Assembly (NCBI RefSeq): GCF_000517085.1
Contig: NZ_KI912107.1
Location: 1,178,398 to 1,242,397 of the forward strand
Length of the DNA: 64,000 nucleotides
Direction of reading: 5' to 3'
Origin: Saccharicrinis fermentans DSM 9555 = JCM 21142
GTDB taxonomy: Bacteria > Bacteroidota > Bacteroidia > Bacteroidales > Marinilabiliaceae
This document shows, one piece after another, positions 1 through 8,445 of the stretch. The position numbers were made by a program, and so were the translations under genes. Every line of letters begins with the position of its first letter. The stretch's first letter is position 1. The notes under the pieces were generated by a model, which worked only from the letters and a program-made list of their open reading frames with translations, ran no database searches and was not told where the DNA came from.

Positions 1-483
1 GTGGACTTGATAGGTAGTGTCACTGCAGAAATAATTGAAGGAGCCAAGGTTCCTGTTTTAGCTGTTCCGGAGTGTTTTAAATATGAAGGGCTGGATAAAA
101 TTAATAGCATTGGATATCTTTCGGTATTTGGAGAAAGTGACTTTGGTTCTATACAAAAGTTATCCACTATCATAAAAGCACTTGATGTGGTGGTGAAATG
201 TGCACATATAACTGGTAGTGATAAGGTTGCGGTGAATAGAGTGAAAATGGATGGACTTGTGGATCATTTTGAGCATAATAAAATAGGTAAGGAGCTTGAT
301 TTTAGATTGATTGAGAATGAGGACTTTTGGGTGGGAGTAGAGAGTTTTGTTTTATCTGATCAAATAGATATTTTGGCCTTTACCACATTTAAACGAAGTC
401 TTATTTCAAGATTGTTAAATCCATCTATTGCCAAAAAAATGCTTTTTCATTCAACAACACCATTGTTGGTATTTCATTCATAA
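1..483 (+). CDS. Universal stress protein, C-terminal part (cut by window edge)
   Basis: The reading frame is open from base 1, so the true start is probably upstream. The first 25 residues (IGSVTAEIIEGAKVPVLAVP) look like the end of one Usp domain (the G-S-x(n)-P-V-L stretch that follows the nucleotide-binding loop). The final residues (MLFHSTTPLLVFHS) look like the end of a second one. This suggests a tandem two-domain UspA-like cytoplasmic protein of about 270-290 residues, as is common in Bacteroidota, of which we see the second domain. Usp proteins bind nucleotides and respond to stress; nothing here shows the specific trigger. The family call is fairly safe, the exact role is not. Confidence 0.7.
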   Translation: MDLIGSVTAEIIEGAKVPVLAVPECFKYEGLDKINSIGYLSVFGESDFGSIQKLSTIIKALDVVVKCAHITGSDKVAVNRVKMDGLVDHFEHNKIGKELDFRLIENEDFWVGVESFVLSDQIDILAFTTFKRSLISRLLNPSIAKKMLFHSTTPLLVFHS

Positions 484-507
484 TTTTCTATTTTAGGGCG
501 ACCTATA

Positions 508-1413
508 ATGTTGTTACCTAATATGGGAAAAACAATTTTTGTTGCATTTTTAATTTTCAAACTTGGATGTTTAACTATTCTGGGACAAGAATTGTACCCC
601 GTTAGAGGAACTGTTTATGTGAGGGAAGGTAAGGCGGTAAAAGTGAACCTATCTATTAGTAAGGAGGGCACTGAGAAACGAGTCCCTGTGGATGTGAATG
701 GTGATTTTGTGACATATCTCACCTGGAATGGTGTTTTTCAATTTCGGTTTTCTAAGCCGGGATATATTAGTAAAATAATAAGTTTTAGTACGCAGTTGCC
801 CGAGGAAGTAGATAAGAGTAATATCTTTCCATATGAAATTTTGGTGGAATTATTTCCTACTTTTCCAGAGGTGGATACCGCTTTTTTTAAGCGTCCTGTG
901 GCAAAAATTAAATATTCAAAAGAGGATAACGATTTTGTTTACGATCTGGATTATCAGCTGATTATTCAACGGAAAATGAAGCAGATCAAAACGCAATATG
1001 AAGCTTGGAAAAAGAATATTGTTGCGAAACCTAAAAGCTCAAGGGCTGCACTATTAAAAGAAAGAGAGGAAAGTGCCATTCGTTATCAGAAGAGCGTTGA
1101 GATTAAACAAAAAGGAGCTGCTCTGTCGACTTCAACAAAAGTGCCTTCCAAGTCTATAAAGTCAATTGTTAAAGAAGAAAGACCTTTTGATTTTCCTCCC
1201 TTGCAAGATTCTTATCCTGAGGGGAAATCCATTGAAATTCATGAATTAAAGGGGAAAGTTATTACCCGTGTGATTATCAAAAATGGAAAGTATCAAAAGA
1301 TATTTTATAAAGTGAAGCATAATTGGGGTGGTCTGTATTACTTTGTTCAAGAATCTCCATCTCATTATAGAAATATCTCGAAGTATAACTTTGAAAAGGC
1401 AACAAAAATTTAG
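508..1413 (+). CDS. Secreted hypothetical protein
   Basis: I do not recognise this 301-residue protein. The start at 508 gives MLLPN ahead of a second Met at 523. Starting at 523 (MGKTIFVAFLIF) would give a cleaner signal peptide: a Lys, a hydrophobic core, then a likely cleavage after ILGQ. Residues about 30-130 look beta-rich and resemble a small carboxypeptidase-regulatory or Ig-like fold (GTVYV..., a G-F start). The middle is Lys/Glu-rich and probably helical, and the C-terminus returns to aromatic beta-like segments. It lies 24 bp after the Usp gene and could be cotranscribed with it. It is probably periplasmic or envelope-associated; no catalytic motif is visible. Confidence 0.6.
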   Translation: MLLPNMGKTIFVAFLIFKLGCLTILGQELYPVRGTVYVREGKAVKVNLSISKEGTEKRVPVDVNGDFVTYLTWNGVFQFRFSKPGYISKIISFSTQLPEEVDKSNIFPYEILVELFPTFPEVDTAFFKRPVAKIKYSKEDNDFVYDLDYQLIIQRKMKQIKTQYEAWKKNIVAKPKSSRAALLKEREESAIRYQKSVEIKQKGAALSTSTKVPSKSIKSIVKEERPFDFPPLQDSYPEGKSIEIHELKGKVITRVIIKNGKYQKIFYKVKHNWGGLYYFVQESPSHYRNISKYNFEKATKI

Positions 1414-1618
1414 GGATGTGAAATGCCTTATATGTTGTTAGATAGTCGGTTTGATATGTTGGGATGCTTAATAGATGAGATGATCGTGTTGCTAAAAAAA
1501 TAGAAGTTCTTGTTGGCTGATGCGGATCAAAGAGAAACGAATGAGGTATGCCCGTAGTAAGTAAATGATTCATTTTTGTTATCAAAGCTTAAAATCATAG
1601 CAAAAGTCATGTTTTAAT

Positions 1619-1648
1619 TTTGTCGATTGAAATAAATCCCTATTTTTG
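1619..1648 (+). promoter_or_regulatory. Promoter of the threonine operon
   Basis: TTTG at 1619-1622 is followed after 18 bp by TATTTTTG at 1641-1648. This matches the Bacteroidota primary-sigma pattern TTTG / TAnnTTTG. Transcription should start near 1655, about 30 bases before the leader peptide ATG at 1684. Confidence 0.6.
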
Positions 1649-1683
1649 CATTATAAAATAAAAGCAAAATGCATTTATAGCTT

Positions 1684-1749
1684 ATGGTTTATAAATTAAC
1701 CCATATTACCTCTAATATTACTTCAGCCATTACCCCTTGGGGGGTCTAG
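1684..1749 (+). CDS. thrL: Threonine operon leader peptide (attenuator)
   Basis: A 21-codon ORF begins about 30 bases after the predicted transcription start and lies 185 bp before thrA. It begins MVYKLTHITSNITS and ends AITPWGV. It contains four Thr and three Ile codons in a repeating T/I pattern, the two amino acids that enteric thr operon leaders sense. In enteric bacteria ribosome stalling on such codons controls termination before thrA. Its last codons overlap a small GC stem (ACCCC TTGG GGGGT, 1732-1745), which could pair alternatively with CAGGAGGT at 1776-1783. I could not find a classic hairpin plus T-run terminator between 1750 and 1934, so the switching mechanism is inferred. The only other stem seen is AGCATT/AATGCT at 1811-1829. 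The gene is too short for standard gene finders. Confidence 0.6.
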   Translation: MVYKLTHITSNITSAITPWGV

Positions 1750-1934
1750 TTATTATTCTTCTGCCTTCAGGAGGTTTATTCGTATAAATACTACCTGGAA
1801 TTGTTTTAAAAGCATTTTAATAGAATGCTAATGTAAACATAGAAATAGTTCATTGAGCAATCGCAATCATCTTTTATAATAGTATAAAACATAAAGCCAT
1901 ATCTTTTAATATGGTTAATCAATATTCAAATCAT

Positions 1935-4367
1935 ATGAAGGTCTTAAAATTTGGGGGAACGTCCGTAGGTTCTTCGGAGAGTATATTAAAAGTTAAAAAT
2001 ATTGTTGAATCTCAACAGGAACAAATCATAGTAGTGGTTTCTGCAGTTGGTGGAATAACAGATCAGTTAATTAAAGCTGCCAACCTTGCCGAGAAAGGAG
2101 AGCAGGAGTGTTTTGATATATCCAGTGAGGTAAAAGAAAAGCATTACAAGATAATAAGTGAGCTTTTTCCCTTAGATCAGGCCCAAACTATTAAGTATAA
2201 AGTGGATCAGCTTTTTGAGGAAGTGAGTACCATTATTAAAGGAGTGTTCTTGTTGAAAGAAGTTTCTACCAAAAGTAAGGCCATTATTGCTAGTTTTGGG
2301 GAGAGGATTTCATCTTTTATTGTATCGGAACTGATACAGGGGGCTACCTTATTTGAATCGCAGCATTACATTGTCACCGATAATGTGTTCGGTAAGGATT
2401 CTGTTGATTTTGAAACCACCGAAACCCGTTTGAAAAATATACAGGAAGAGTTGGGGAATGTGGCTGTTTTTTCGGGTTTTATTGCTAGTAATAAGAATCA
2501 GGAAGTAACTACATTGGGCAGAGGTGGTTCTGATTATACTGCGGCGATTATTGCAGCTACCTATGATGCCTCTATTTTGGAAATATGGACCGATGTGAAT
2601 GGTTTTATGACAGCTGATCCTAGAATTATTAGTCGCGCCTATTGTATTGATCGTTTGAGTTATTCCGAAGCCATGGAACTCTCGCACTTTGGTGCGAAGG
2701 TGATTTTTCCGCCTACCATTTTGCCTGTTTATAAAAAAAATATACCGATTTTAATTAAAAATACTTTTAATCCAGAAGCAAAAGGTACCTTGATCAATGA
2801 TCAAAAGGAACCCATGCAAGGGAAAAAGATTAAAGGTATTTCTTCTATTAAAAATGTATCCTTGCTTACTGTGCAAGGTCTTGGAATGATCGGTGTTACA
2901 GGTATTGCCATGCGTTTGTTTAAATCGCTTGCACAAAAGAATATTAATGTTATACTAATTTCACAGGCTTCTTCTGAGAATTCGATTAGTGTGGTTATTG
3001 ATTCTCAAACCGCTGATATGGCGATTGATTTAGTGAAGGATGAGTTTGCTGCGGAAATAGTATTGAACCAAATCAATAATATCTCTGTGGAAATGAATAT
3101 GGCTATTATTGCCATTGTGGGTGAGAATATGAAGCGAACTACAGGTGTTTCTGGTACCTTGTTTGAAAGTATGGGGAAAAATGGAATCAATATTTTTGCC
3201 ATTGCCCAGGGCGCTTCTGAGTTAAATATTTCTTTTGTAGTAAAAGAAAAGGATCTTAAAAAAGGACTGAATACGGTACATGAAGCTTTCTTTCTGTCTG
3301 AATTTTCAAGGATTAATCTGTTTTTGGTTGGTACCGGAACGGTGGGGAAAATGTTGATTGAAAAAATTAACGCGCAAGCAGAAAAATTAATAAATGATAA
3401 TAAGCTTAATATTCGAATTGCAGGAATTACCAATAGCCGTAAAATGTTGTTGAATCCTCAGGGACTGGACGTAAAAAATGTATTGAACGATTTGATGGAA
3501 CTGGGAGAGACCGCTAATTTACAAGATTTTAAAAATCGTATCGTAGATTATAACCTGGCCAATAGTGTAATGGTGGACTGTACTGCCAACGAAACAATTG
3601 CCTCCATTTATCAGGATGTGTTAGATTCTAATGTGTCAGTGGTGACTGCGAATAAAATTGCTAGTTCTTCTCAATATGATTTGTATCAGAAATTAAAGTC
3701 AACCGCGCTGAACAAAGGTGTTAAATTCTTGTTTGAAACCAATGTAGGAGCAGGCTTGCCTATAATTGCTCCATTGAGGGATCTGGTGATGAGTGGTGAT
3801 AAAATACTGAAGTTGGAGGCCGTTTTATCAGGAACGCTTAATTATATAGTGAATACCGTTGATGAAAATAATCCTTTGTCTAAAGTTATTCAGGATGCCA
3901 AAGATTTAGGATATAGTGAGCCCGATCCTAGAATCGATCTGAGTGGTACCGATGTGGCACGTAAAATTCTTATTTTGGCCAGAGAGTCAGGTTATGCTTT
4001 GGAGATGAGCGATATTGAGGTGACACCATTTGTTCCGAAAAATTATATGGATGGAGGCTCTTTGGATGTATTTATGCAGGAAATAAAAAAGTATGATACC
4101 GTTTTTGAAGAGCATAGAAAATCATTGGTAGAGCAAGGTAAGAAACTGAGATATGGCGCTAAACTGGAACAAGGAAAAGCGGTGGTAGGTTTTATAGAAG
4201 TTGATCACAAACATCCTTTTTTCGAACTGGAAGGAAGTAACAATATTATATTGATTAACTCTGATCATTACAAAGAACATCCAATGCAAATAAAAGGTTA
4301 TGGTGCAGGAGCAGAAGTAACTGCAGCAGGAGTGTTTGCCGACATAATTAAAGTGGTGAATAAATAA
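1935..4367 (+). CDS. thrA: Bifunctional aspartokinase / homoserine dehydrogenase
   Basis: This fused enzyme phosphorylates aspartate and later reduces aspartate semialdehyde to homoserine, the first and third steps towards threonine and methionine. I chose the ATG at 1935 because it places the kinase motif KFGGTSVGS at residues 5-13, as in relatives; an in-frame ATG at 1911 adds eight residues. The kinase occupies about residues 1-290. Two ACT-type regulatory segments follow (about 310-460, with TVQGLGMIG and AIVGENM). The dehydrogenase begins at about residue 463 with the Rossmann motif VGTGTVGK, and its catalytic region has GLPIIAPLRDL and SGTLNYI. The 810-residue length fits the ThrA family. 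It is first in a thrA-apgM-thrC operon with 23 and 49 bp gaps. The upstream Thr/Ile leader argues for attenuation. Confidence 0.95.
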   Translation: MKVLKFGGTSVGSSESILKVKNIVESQQEQIIVVVSAVGGITDQLIKAANLAEKGEQECFDISSEVKEKHYKIISELFPLDQAQTIKYKVDQLFEEVSTIIKGVFLLKEVSTKSKAIIASFGERISSFIVSELIQGATLFESQHYIVTDNVFGKDSVDFETTETRLKNIQEELGNVAVFSGFIASNKNQEVTTLGRGGSDYTAAIIAATYDASILEIWTDVNGFMTADPRIISRAYCIDRLSYSEAMELSHFGAKVIFPPTILPVYKKNIPILIKNTFNPEAKGTLINDQKEPMQGKKIKGISSIKNVSLLTVQGLGMIGVTGIAMRLFKSLAQKNINVILISQASSENSISVVIDSQTADMAIDLVKDEFAAEIVLNQINNISVEMNMAIIAIVGENMKRTTGVSGTLFESMGKNGINIFAIAQGASELNISFVVKEKDLKKGLNTVHEAFFLSEFSRINLFLVGTGTVGKMLIEKINAQAEKLINDNKLNIRIAGITNSRKMLLNPQGLDVKNVLNDLMELGETANLQDFKNRIVDYNLANSVMVDCTANETIASIYQDVLDSNVSVVTANKIASSSQYDLYQKLKSTALNKGVKFLFETNVGAGLPIIAPLRDLVMSGDKILKLEAVLSGTLNYIVNTVDENNPLSKVIQDAKDLGYSEPDPRIDLSGTDVARKILILARESGYALEMSDIEVTPFVPKNYMDGGSLDVFMQEIKKYDTVFEEHRKSLVEQGKKLRYGAKLEQGKAVVGFIEVDHKHPFFELEGSNNIILINSDHYKEHPMQIKGYGAGAEVTAAGVFADIIKVVNK

Positions 4368-4390
4368 AAGTTATTGTTGTCTGATTTAAA

Positions 4391-5605
4391 ATGGTTAAAA
4401 TGAAGTATTTGATAATATTAGCAGATGGGGCTTCTGATGAACCCCTAAAGGAATTAGGTAATAAAACGCCATTAATGGCGGCTAAAACGCCACATATCGA
4501 TATGTTGTGTGCCAAAGGGGTATCAGGTCTATTAGATACGGTTCCGCCTTCATTGCACCCCGGGAGTGAAGTTGCCAATATGATGGTGATGGGTTATGAT
4601 GCTGCCAAATATTATCGGGGAAGAGGCGTGTTGGAGGCTGCGTCGATGGGTGTCAAGACATCTTTGGATGATTTGGTTTTTCGATGTAACTTGATTTCTG
4701 TGGAGGATGAAAAAATATTGAATCATTCATCCGGTCATATATCTACCGAAGAGGCCAAAGAGATTATGGAATTTCTTCAGGAAAAATTAGGTTCTGAAAC
4801 TGTGCATTTTTATCCAGGTGTGAGTTATCGTCATTTAATGGTTGTTAAGGGAGGCAGTGATCAAATAAACTGTGTTCCTCCACATGATGCGCTAGGAACA
4901 CCTATCAAGGATGTTTTTCCAACAGCAAAAGTGGGCGAAGCACAAGGAACAATAGATATTGTGGTGGATTTAATGCAAAAATCTAAGGAACTCCTAAAGG
5001 ATCATCCTATTAATGTAAAAAGAAGGGAAACAGGAAAGTGTACTGCCGATATGATTTGGCCATGGTCTGCCGGTAATACACCGGATATGCCAACCATGAA
5101 AGAGCTTTATGGAATTGAATCTGGAGTGGTGATTTCTGCCGTAGATTTGATCTACGGATTGGGGGCTTATGCTGGTTTAAAAGGTGTTCATGTGAAAGGC
5201 TCAACGGGTTTGTATGATACCAACTATGAAGGGAAAGCTGAAGCTGCTATAAAAGCCTTGAAAGAGAATCAATACGTATTTTTACATATTGAAGCCAGTG
5301 ATGAAGCAGGCCATGAAGGGGACCATGTTCTAAAAACAAAAACCATCGAATACTTGGATGAAAGAGTGGTGAAGTACCTTGTTGAGGAGGTCGAGAAAAT
5401 AGAAGAACCTGTTACTATTGCCCTATTACCAGACCATCCAACGCCGTGTGCTTTGAAAACTCATACCAGAGATGCGGTGCCATTTTTTATTGTTAAGCCG
5501 GGACAAGCGCCGGATGCAGTGATGGAGTATAATGAGGATGCCGCCAAAGAAGGTGCTTATGGCACTATTTATGGTCCGGAATTTATGCAATTGCTTTTAA
5601 AATAA
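4391..5605 (+). CDS. Cofactor-independent phosphoglycerate mutase-like homoserine kinase
   Basis: This 404-residue alkaline-phosphatase-superfamily protein belongs to the ApgM/COG3635 group. In organisms lacking the GHMP kinase ThrB it is thought to act as the homoserine kinase, supplying O-phosphohomoserine to ThrC. Visible family signatures are the metal-binding start ILADGASDEP, the nucleophile region HPGSEVANM, and late metal-ligand regions ASDEAGHEGD and LLPDHPTPC, with HTRDAVPFF after them. Its place between thrA and thrC strongly supports the threonine role over glycolysis. The ATG at 4391 gives MVKMKY; the second Met at 4400 matches relatives equally well. Function is inferred from context and family, not proven. 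Confidence 0.88.
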   Translation: MVKMKYLIILADGASDEPLKELGNKTPLMAAKTPHIDMLCAKGVSGLLDTVPPSLHPGSEVANMMVMGYDAAKYYRGRGVLEAASMGVKTSLDDLVFRCNLISVEDEKILNHSSGHISTEEAKEIMEFLQEKLGSETVHFYPGVSYRHLMVVKGGSDQINCVPPHDALGTPIKDVFPTAKVGEAQGTIDIVVDLMQKSKELLKDHPINVKRRETGKCTADMIWPWSAGNTPDMPTMKELYGIESGVVISAVDLIYGLGAYAGLKGVHVKGSTGLYDTNYEGKAEAAIKALKENQYVFLHIEASDEAGHEGDHVLKTKTIEYLDERVVKYLVEEVEKIEEPVTIALLPDHPTPCALKTHTRDAVPFFIVKPGQAPDAVMEYNEDAAKEGAYGTIYGPEFMQLLLK

Positions 5606-5654
5606 AATACTATTTGTCCATGGAGATGTACATCTCAAATAAGATATAAAAAAC

Positions 5655-6950
5655 ATGCAATTTTATAGTACCAATTCACCAGATGTTAAGGTAAGTTTAA
5701 AGGAAGCTGTATTAAGGGGACTGGCTTCAGATAAAGGACTATTTATGCCGGAGGTGATTCCGCATTTGGATGCTTCATTTTTTGGCGATATTCAAAATAA
5801 AAGCTTGCCAGAGATCGGTTTTGAGGTCTTGAAGCCCTTCTTTTGTCCGGATATACCTGAAGAAACTTTTAAAGCCATCGTTGAGGATGCATTAAATTTT
5901 CCTATCCCAACAGTGCCTGTAAGTAAGAATATTTACTCTTTGGAGTTGTTTCATGGACCAACTTTGGCTTTTAAAGATGTTGGAGCCCGATTTATGGCTC
6001 GAATATTATCTTATTTTGTTCAAGACCAAGAGAAAGAAATAAATATACTGGTAGCTACTTCTGGTGATACGGGAAGTGCTGTAGCCAACGGATTTTTCGA
6101 GGTACCAGGGATAAATGTTTTTGTTCTGTACCCTAAAGGCCTGGTTAGTCAAGTGCAAGAAAAGCAGTTTACTACTTTAGGTAAAAATATTACTTCAATA
6201 GAAGTGGATGGGACGTTTGATGACTGTCAGCGAATGGTGAAAGAGGCATTTTTAGATCAAGAACTTAATGATCAGTTGGTGCTGACATCTGCTAATTCAA
6301 TTAATCTGGCCCGTCTTTTGCCTCAATCGGTGTATTATCATCATGCCTATGCCCAATTAAAAAAGGCGGGTATCAAAGAGGATGTCGTATTTTGTGTTCC
6401 TAGTGGAAATTTTGGGAACTTAACAGCTGGATTAGTGGCACGAGAAATGGGGCTGCCGGTGAAAAAGTTTATTGCAGCGACCAATATAAATGATATTGTG
6501 CCTAAATATTTAGTGACGGGAGAATATGTGCCGGCTCCATCTAAATCGACAATTGCTAATGCGATGGACGTGGGTGATCCAAGTAATTTTGTGCGTATTA
6601 TGGATTTGTATGATGCAGATCATAGCTTGGTTAGTGCTAGGGTGGAGGGGTTATCCTATACCGATGACGAAATTAGAGTGGGTATTAAGCGTGTGGATGA
6701 TAGCTGTAGGTATGTAATGGATCCGCATGGAGCAACTGCATTCATGGCTCTAGAAAACAAACTAAAGAGCGGAGAAATGGGAGTTTTCTTAGAAACCGCT
6801 CACCCGGCTAAATTTCCAGAGGTGGTTGAGACCGTCATAGGTAGGGCAGTTGTCGTTCCTGAACGTTTACAGGCATTTATGAAAGGTGTGCCACAGAGTT
6901 CACGCCTGAGTGCAAATTTAAAGGAATTAAAAGCCTTTCTTTTAAAGTAG
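5655..6950 (+). CDS. thrC: Threonine synthase
   Basis: This PLP enzyme converts O-phosphohomoserine to threonine. The N-terminus (FYSTNSPDVKVSLKEAVLRG, then SDKGLFMPE) is typical of the ThrC family. The PLP-binding lysine is K107 in GPTLAFKDVG. The substrate and cofactor loops ATSGDTGSAVA and SGNFGNLTAG are present. At 431 residues it has the usual length of the bacterial long form. It is the last pathway gene of the thr operon, 49 bp after the kinase gene. The stop codon is followed by AT-rich sequence without a clear terminator, so some read-through into the next TPR gene is possible. Confidence 0.95.
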   Translation: MQFYSTNSPDVKVSLKEAVLRGLASDKGLFMPEVIPHLDASFFGDIQNKSLPEIGFEVLKPFFCPDIPEETFKAIVEDALNFPIPTVPVSKNIYSLELFHGPTLAFKDVGARFMARILSYFVQDQEKEINILVATSGDTGSAVANGFFEVPGINVFVLYPKGLVSQVQEKQFTTLGKNITSIEVDGTFDDCQRMVKEAFLDQELNDQLVLTSANSINLARLLPQSVYYHHAYAQLKKAGIKEDVVFCVPSGNFGNLTAGLVAREMGLPVKKFIAATNINDIVPKYLVTGEYVPAPSKSTIANAMDVGDPSNFVRIMDLYDADHSLVSARVEGLSYTDDEIRVGIKRVDDSCRYVMDPHGATAFMALENKLKSGEMGVFLETAHPAKFPEVVETVIGRAVVVPERLQAFMKGVPQSSRLSANLKELKAFLLK

Positions 6951-7072
6951 GCACGAAAATTGTATTTTTTTGTACGAATTGTTTCACGATTGTTAAGATT
7001 TTTAAAAAAAAAGTTATTTTTACAAATCATAAATCGTAAACACGTAATATAAAACAATAAAAGACAAAGATT

Positions 7073-7720
7073 ATGAAGAACATTTTATCGGTAACACTGT
7101 TGTTATTCACCATGTTAGGAGCTGTTTATGCGCAAGAGGAGAAAAGTGCAGCCGAATTAAAAAACGAAGGTAATGCTGCATTAAAAGCCAAGGACTATAA
7201 AACAGCATTGGCTTCTTTTGAAGCAGCCATAAAGGTTTGGGACGAATCGGAAGATATGGATGCTGCGATGTTATATAATACAGCAACCTGTGCTAGGAAA
7301 ATTAAGGATAATGAAAAGTCTCTTAAGTATTATGCAAAAGCCAAGGAGTTAGGTTATAAAGAAGATGTAGCTACGTTTTATTCAGGGATGGCCTATAAAT
7401 CAATGGGTAAAATGGATGAGATGGAAAAAGTTTTGTTAGGGGGAGTTGAAGAGTTTCCTAATAGTAAGTACATTGGTTATATGAAAAAAGAGCTTGGTAA
7501 GCATTATGTGAAACAAGCCAATGAATATTTCACCAAAGGAATATCTATTTTGAATACCAGAACAGAAGGAAATCGTGATCAATGGGATGCTATTAAAGAG
7601 AAGGCCAAAGTTGAATTCGATCAAGCTGATGGTCTTGCAGATAAGGCACTTGGTTTTGACGCCAAAAATAGTGCAGCTCAAACAATTAAAAATAAAATCG
7701 TAGAGCTGTTAAAGAGTTAG
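7073..7720 (+). CDS. Secreted tetratricopeptide-repeat protein
   Basis: This 215-residue protein begins with a signal peptide (MKNILSVTLLLFTMLGAVYAQ) and is then Lys/Glu/Ala-rich helical sequence. TPR-like helical pairs are visible (LKNEGNAALKAKDYKTALAS at residues 28-47, then AMLYNTATCARKIKDNEKSL and DVATFYSGMAYKSMGKM). It is probably a periplasmic protein-interaction scaffold, with no catalytic motif. It lies 122 bp after thrC and is followed by a strong hairpin, so it is either a separate transcript or the end of the thr transcript. No specific partner can be named. Confidence 0.75.
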   Translation: MKNILSVTLLLFTMLGAVYAQEEKSAAELKNEGNAALKAKDYKTALASFEAAIKVWDESEDMDAAMLYNTATCARKIKDNEKSLKYYAKAKELGYKEDVATFYSGMAYKSMGKMDEMEKVLLGGVEEFPNSKYIGYMKKELGKHYVKQANEYFTKGISILNTRTEGNRDQWDAIKEKAKVEFDQADGLADKALGFDAKNSAAQTIKNKIVELLKS

Positions 7721-7829
7721 TATTTCGCTTATCAGTAATGAGGTCATAAATAGTATTCCTTATTTACGGAAATATCTATGATGGCAATTTATTTGAGAAT
7801 GAGAAAATAAATGAGAATACTTAATTGAT

Positions 7830-7866
7830 AAGAAAGGATTGTTCGGTGAACAATCCTTTTCTTGTT
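7830..7866 (+). terminator. Transcription terminator after TPR gene
   Basis: A near-perfect hairpin with arms AAGAAAGGATTGTTC and GAACAATCCTTTTCTT around a GGT loop is followed by a T-rich run. It lies about 110 bp after the TPR gene and probably ends the thr/TPR transcription unit. Confidence 0.7.
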
Positions 7867-7908
7867 TAACCAAACCATTTATTTGGTATCTATGACCTTT
7901 GAAAATTT

Positions 7909-8015
7909 AATTATAATCATATGAAACGAGCCATGAGAGTAATCTCTCACACAGGGGGATGATTATCCGGCGAGTTCCATATGGCAACTGAAAAACAAAT
8001 TATAATCATATGAAA
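7909..8015 (+). promoter_or_regulatory. Repeat-flanked structured 5' region of mgsA
   Basis: The 18-base sequence AATTATAATCATATGAAA occurs twice, at 7909-7926 and 7998-8015. The second copy contains the mgsA start codon. The 71 bases between can fold: GCCAT (7930-7934) can pair with ATGGC (7980-7984), enclosing the hairpins GAGAG-TAAT-CTCTC and GGAT-GATT-ATCC. The first copy opens a 13-codon ORF (MKRAMRVISHTGG). Two readings fit: a structured regulatory leader, or a small palindromic insertion with an 18-bp target duplication. A possible -10-like GACCTTTG lies just upstream at about 7895-7901. I do not recognise a known riboswitch class. Confidence 0.4.
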
Positions 8016-8381
8016 ATAGCAGTAATAGCCCACGATGGTAAAAAAGCCGAAATGGTTTCTTTTTTAAATAAAAATTTAAGTGTATTGGATAGTGCTAATA
8101 TAGAAATAGTAGCAACGGGTACAACAGGTAAGCATGCCCAAAATGCCGGATTAAAGGTGGAACGGGTTCAATCAGGTCCCTTGGGGGGTGACGCTCAAAT
8201 TGCCGCCCAAATTGTAGAAGGTATCGTTAAAGGGGTTTTCTTTTTCAGAGATCCGTTAGATAAGCATCCGCACGAACCAGATATCAATATGTTGATGCGT
8301 ATTTGCGACGTGCACAATATACCATTAGCTACTAATCCAGCCACTGCTGAATTGGTTTTGAAAGGGATCGTGTTTGAATAA
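8010..8381 (+). CDS. mgsA: Methylglyoxal synthase
   Basis: This enzyme converts dihydroxyacetone phosphate to methylglyoxal and phosphate, a bypass that relieves phosphate limitation in glycolysis. The catalytic Asp is D61 in GPLGGDAQIA, and the substrate-binding His is H88 in PHEPD. The ends of the protein (IPLATNPATAELVLKG) are typical. At 123 residues it is shorter than the E. coli enzyme (152) but covers the whole fold, as in many Gram-positive and Bacteroidota forms. The start lies inside the second copy of an 18-base repeat, so an inserted or structured leader precedes it. It is followed by a terminator shared with the convergent rhaT gene. Confidence 0.93.
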   Translation: MKIAVIAHDGKKAEMVSFLNKNLSVLDSANIEIVATGTTGKHAQNAGLKVERVQSGPLGGDAQIAAQIVEGIVKGVFFFRDPLDKHPHEPDINMLMRICDVHNIPLATNPATAELVLKGIVFE

Positions 8382-8401
8382 ACACAGATGAAGAGAAGAA
8401 C

Positions 8402-8443
8402 AACGGCTGTTAGGTGAATGTATAACAGCCGTTATTACATTTT
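8402..8443. terminator. Terminator between convergent mgsA and rhaT
   Basis: Perfect 11-bp arms AACGGCTGTTA (8402-8412) and TAACAGCCGTT (8423-8433) are followed by ATTACATTTTTG. The hairpin sits between two convergent genes. The + strand T-rich tail suggests it mainly ends mgsA transcription. Confidence 0.7.
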
Positions 8444-8445
8444 TG

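Noticed and set aside
1911-1934. Upstream ATG of the thrA frame
   Set aside because: It would add eight residues before KVLKFGG that are not part of the aspartokinase fold; it remains possible but less likely.
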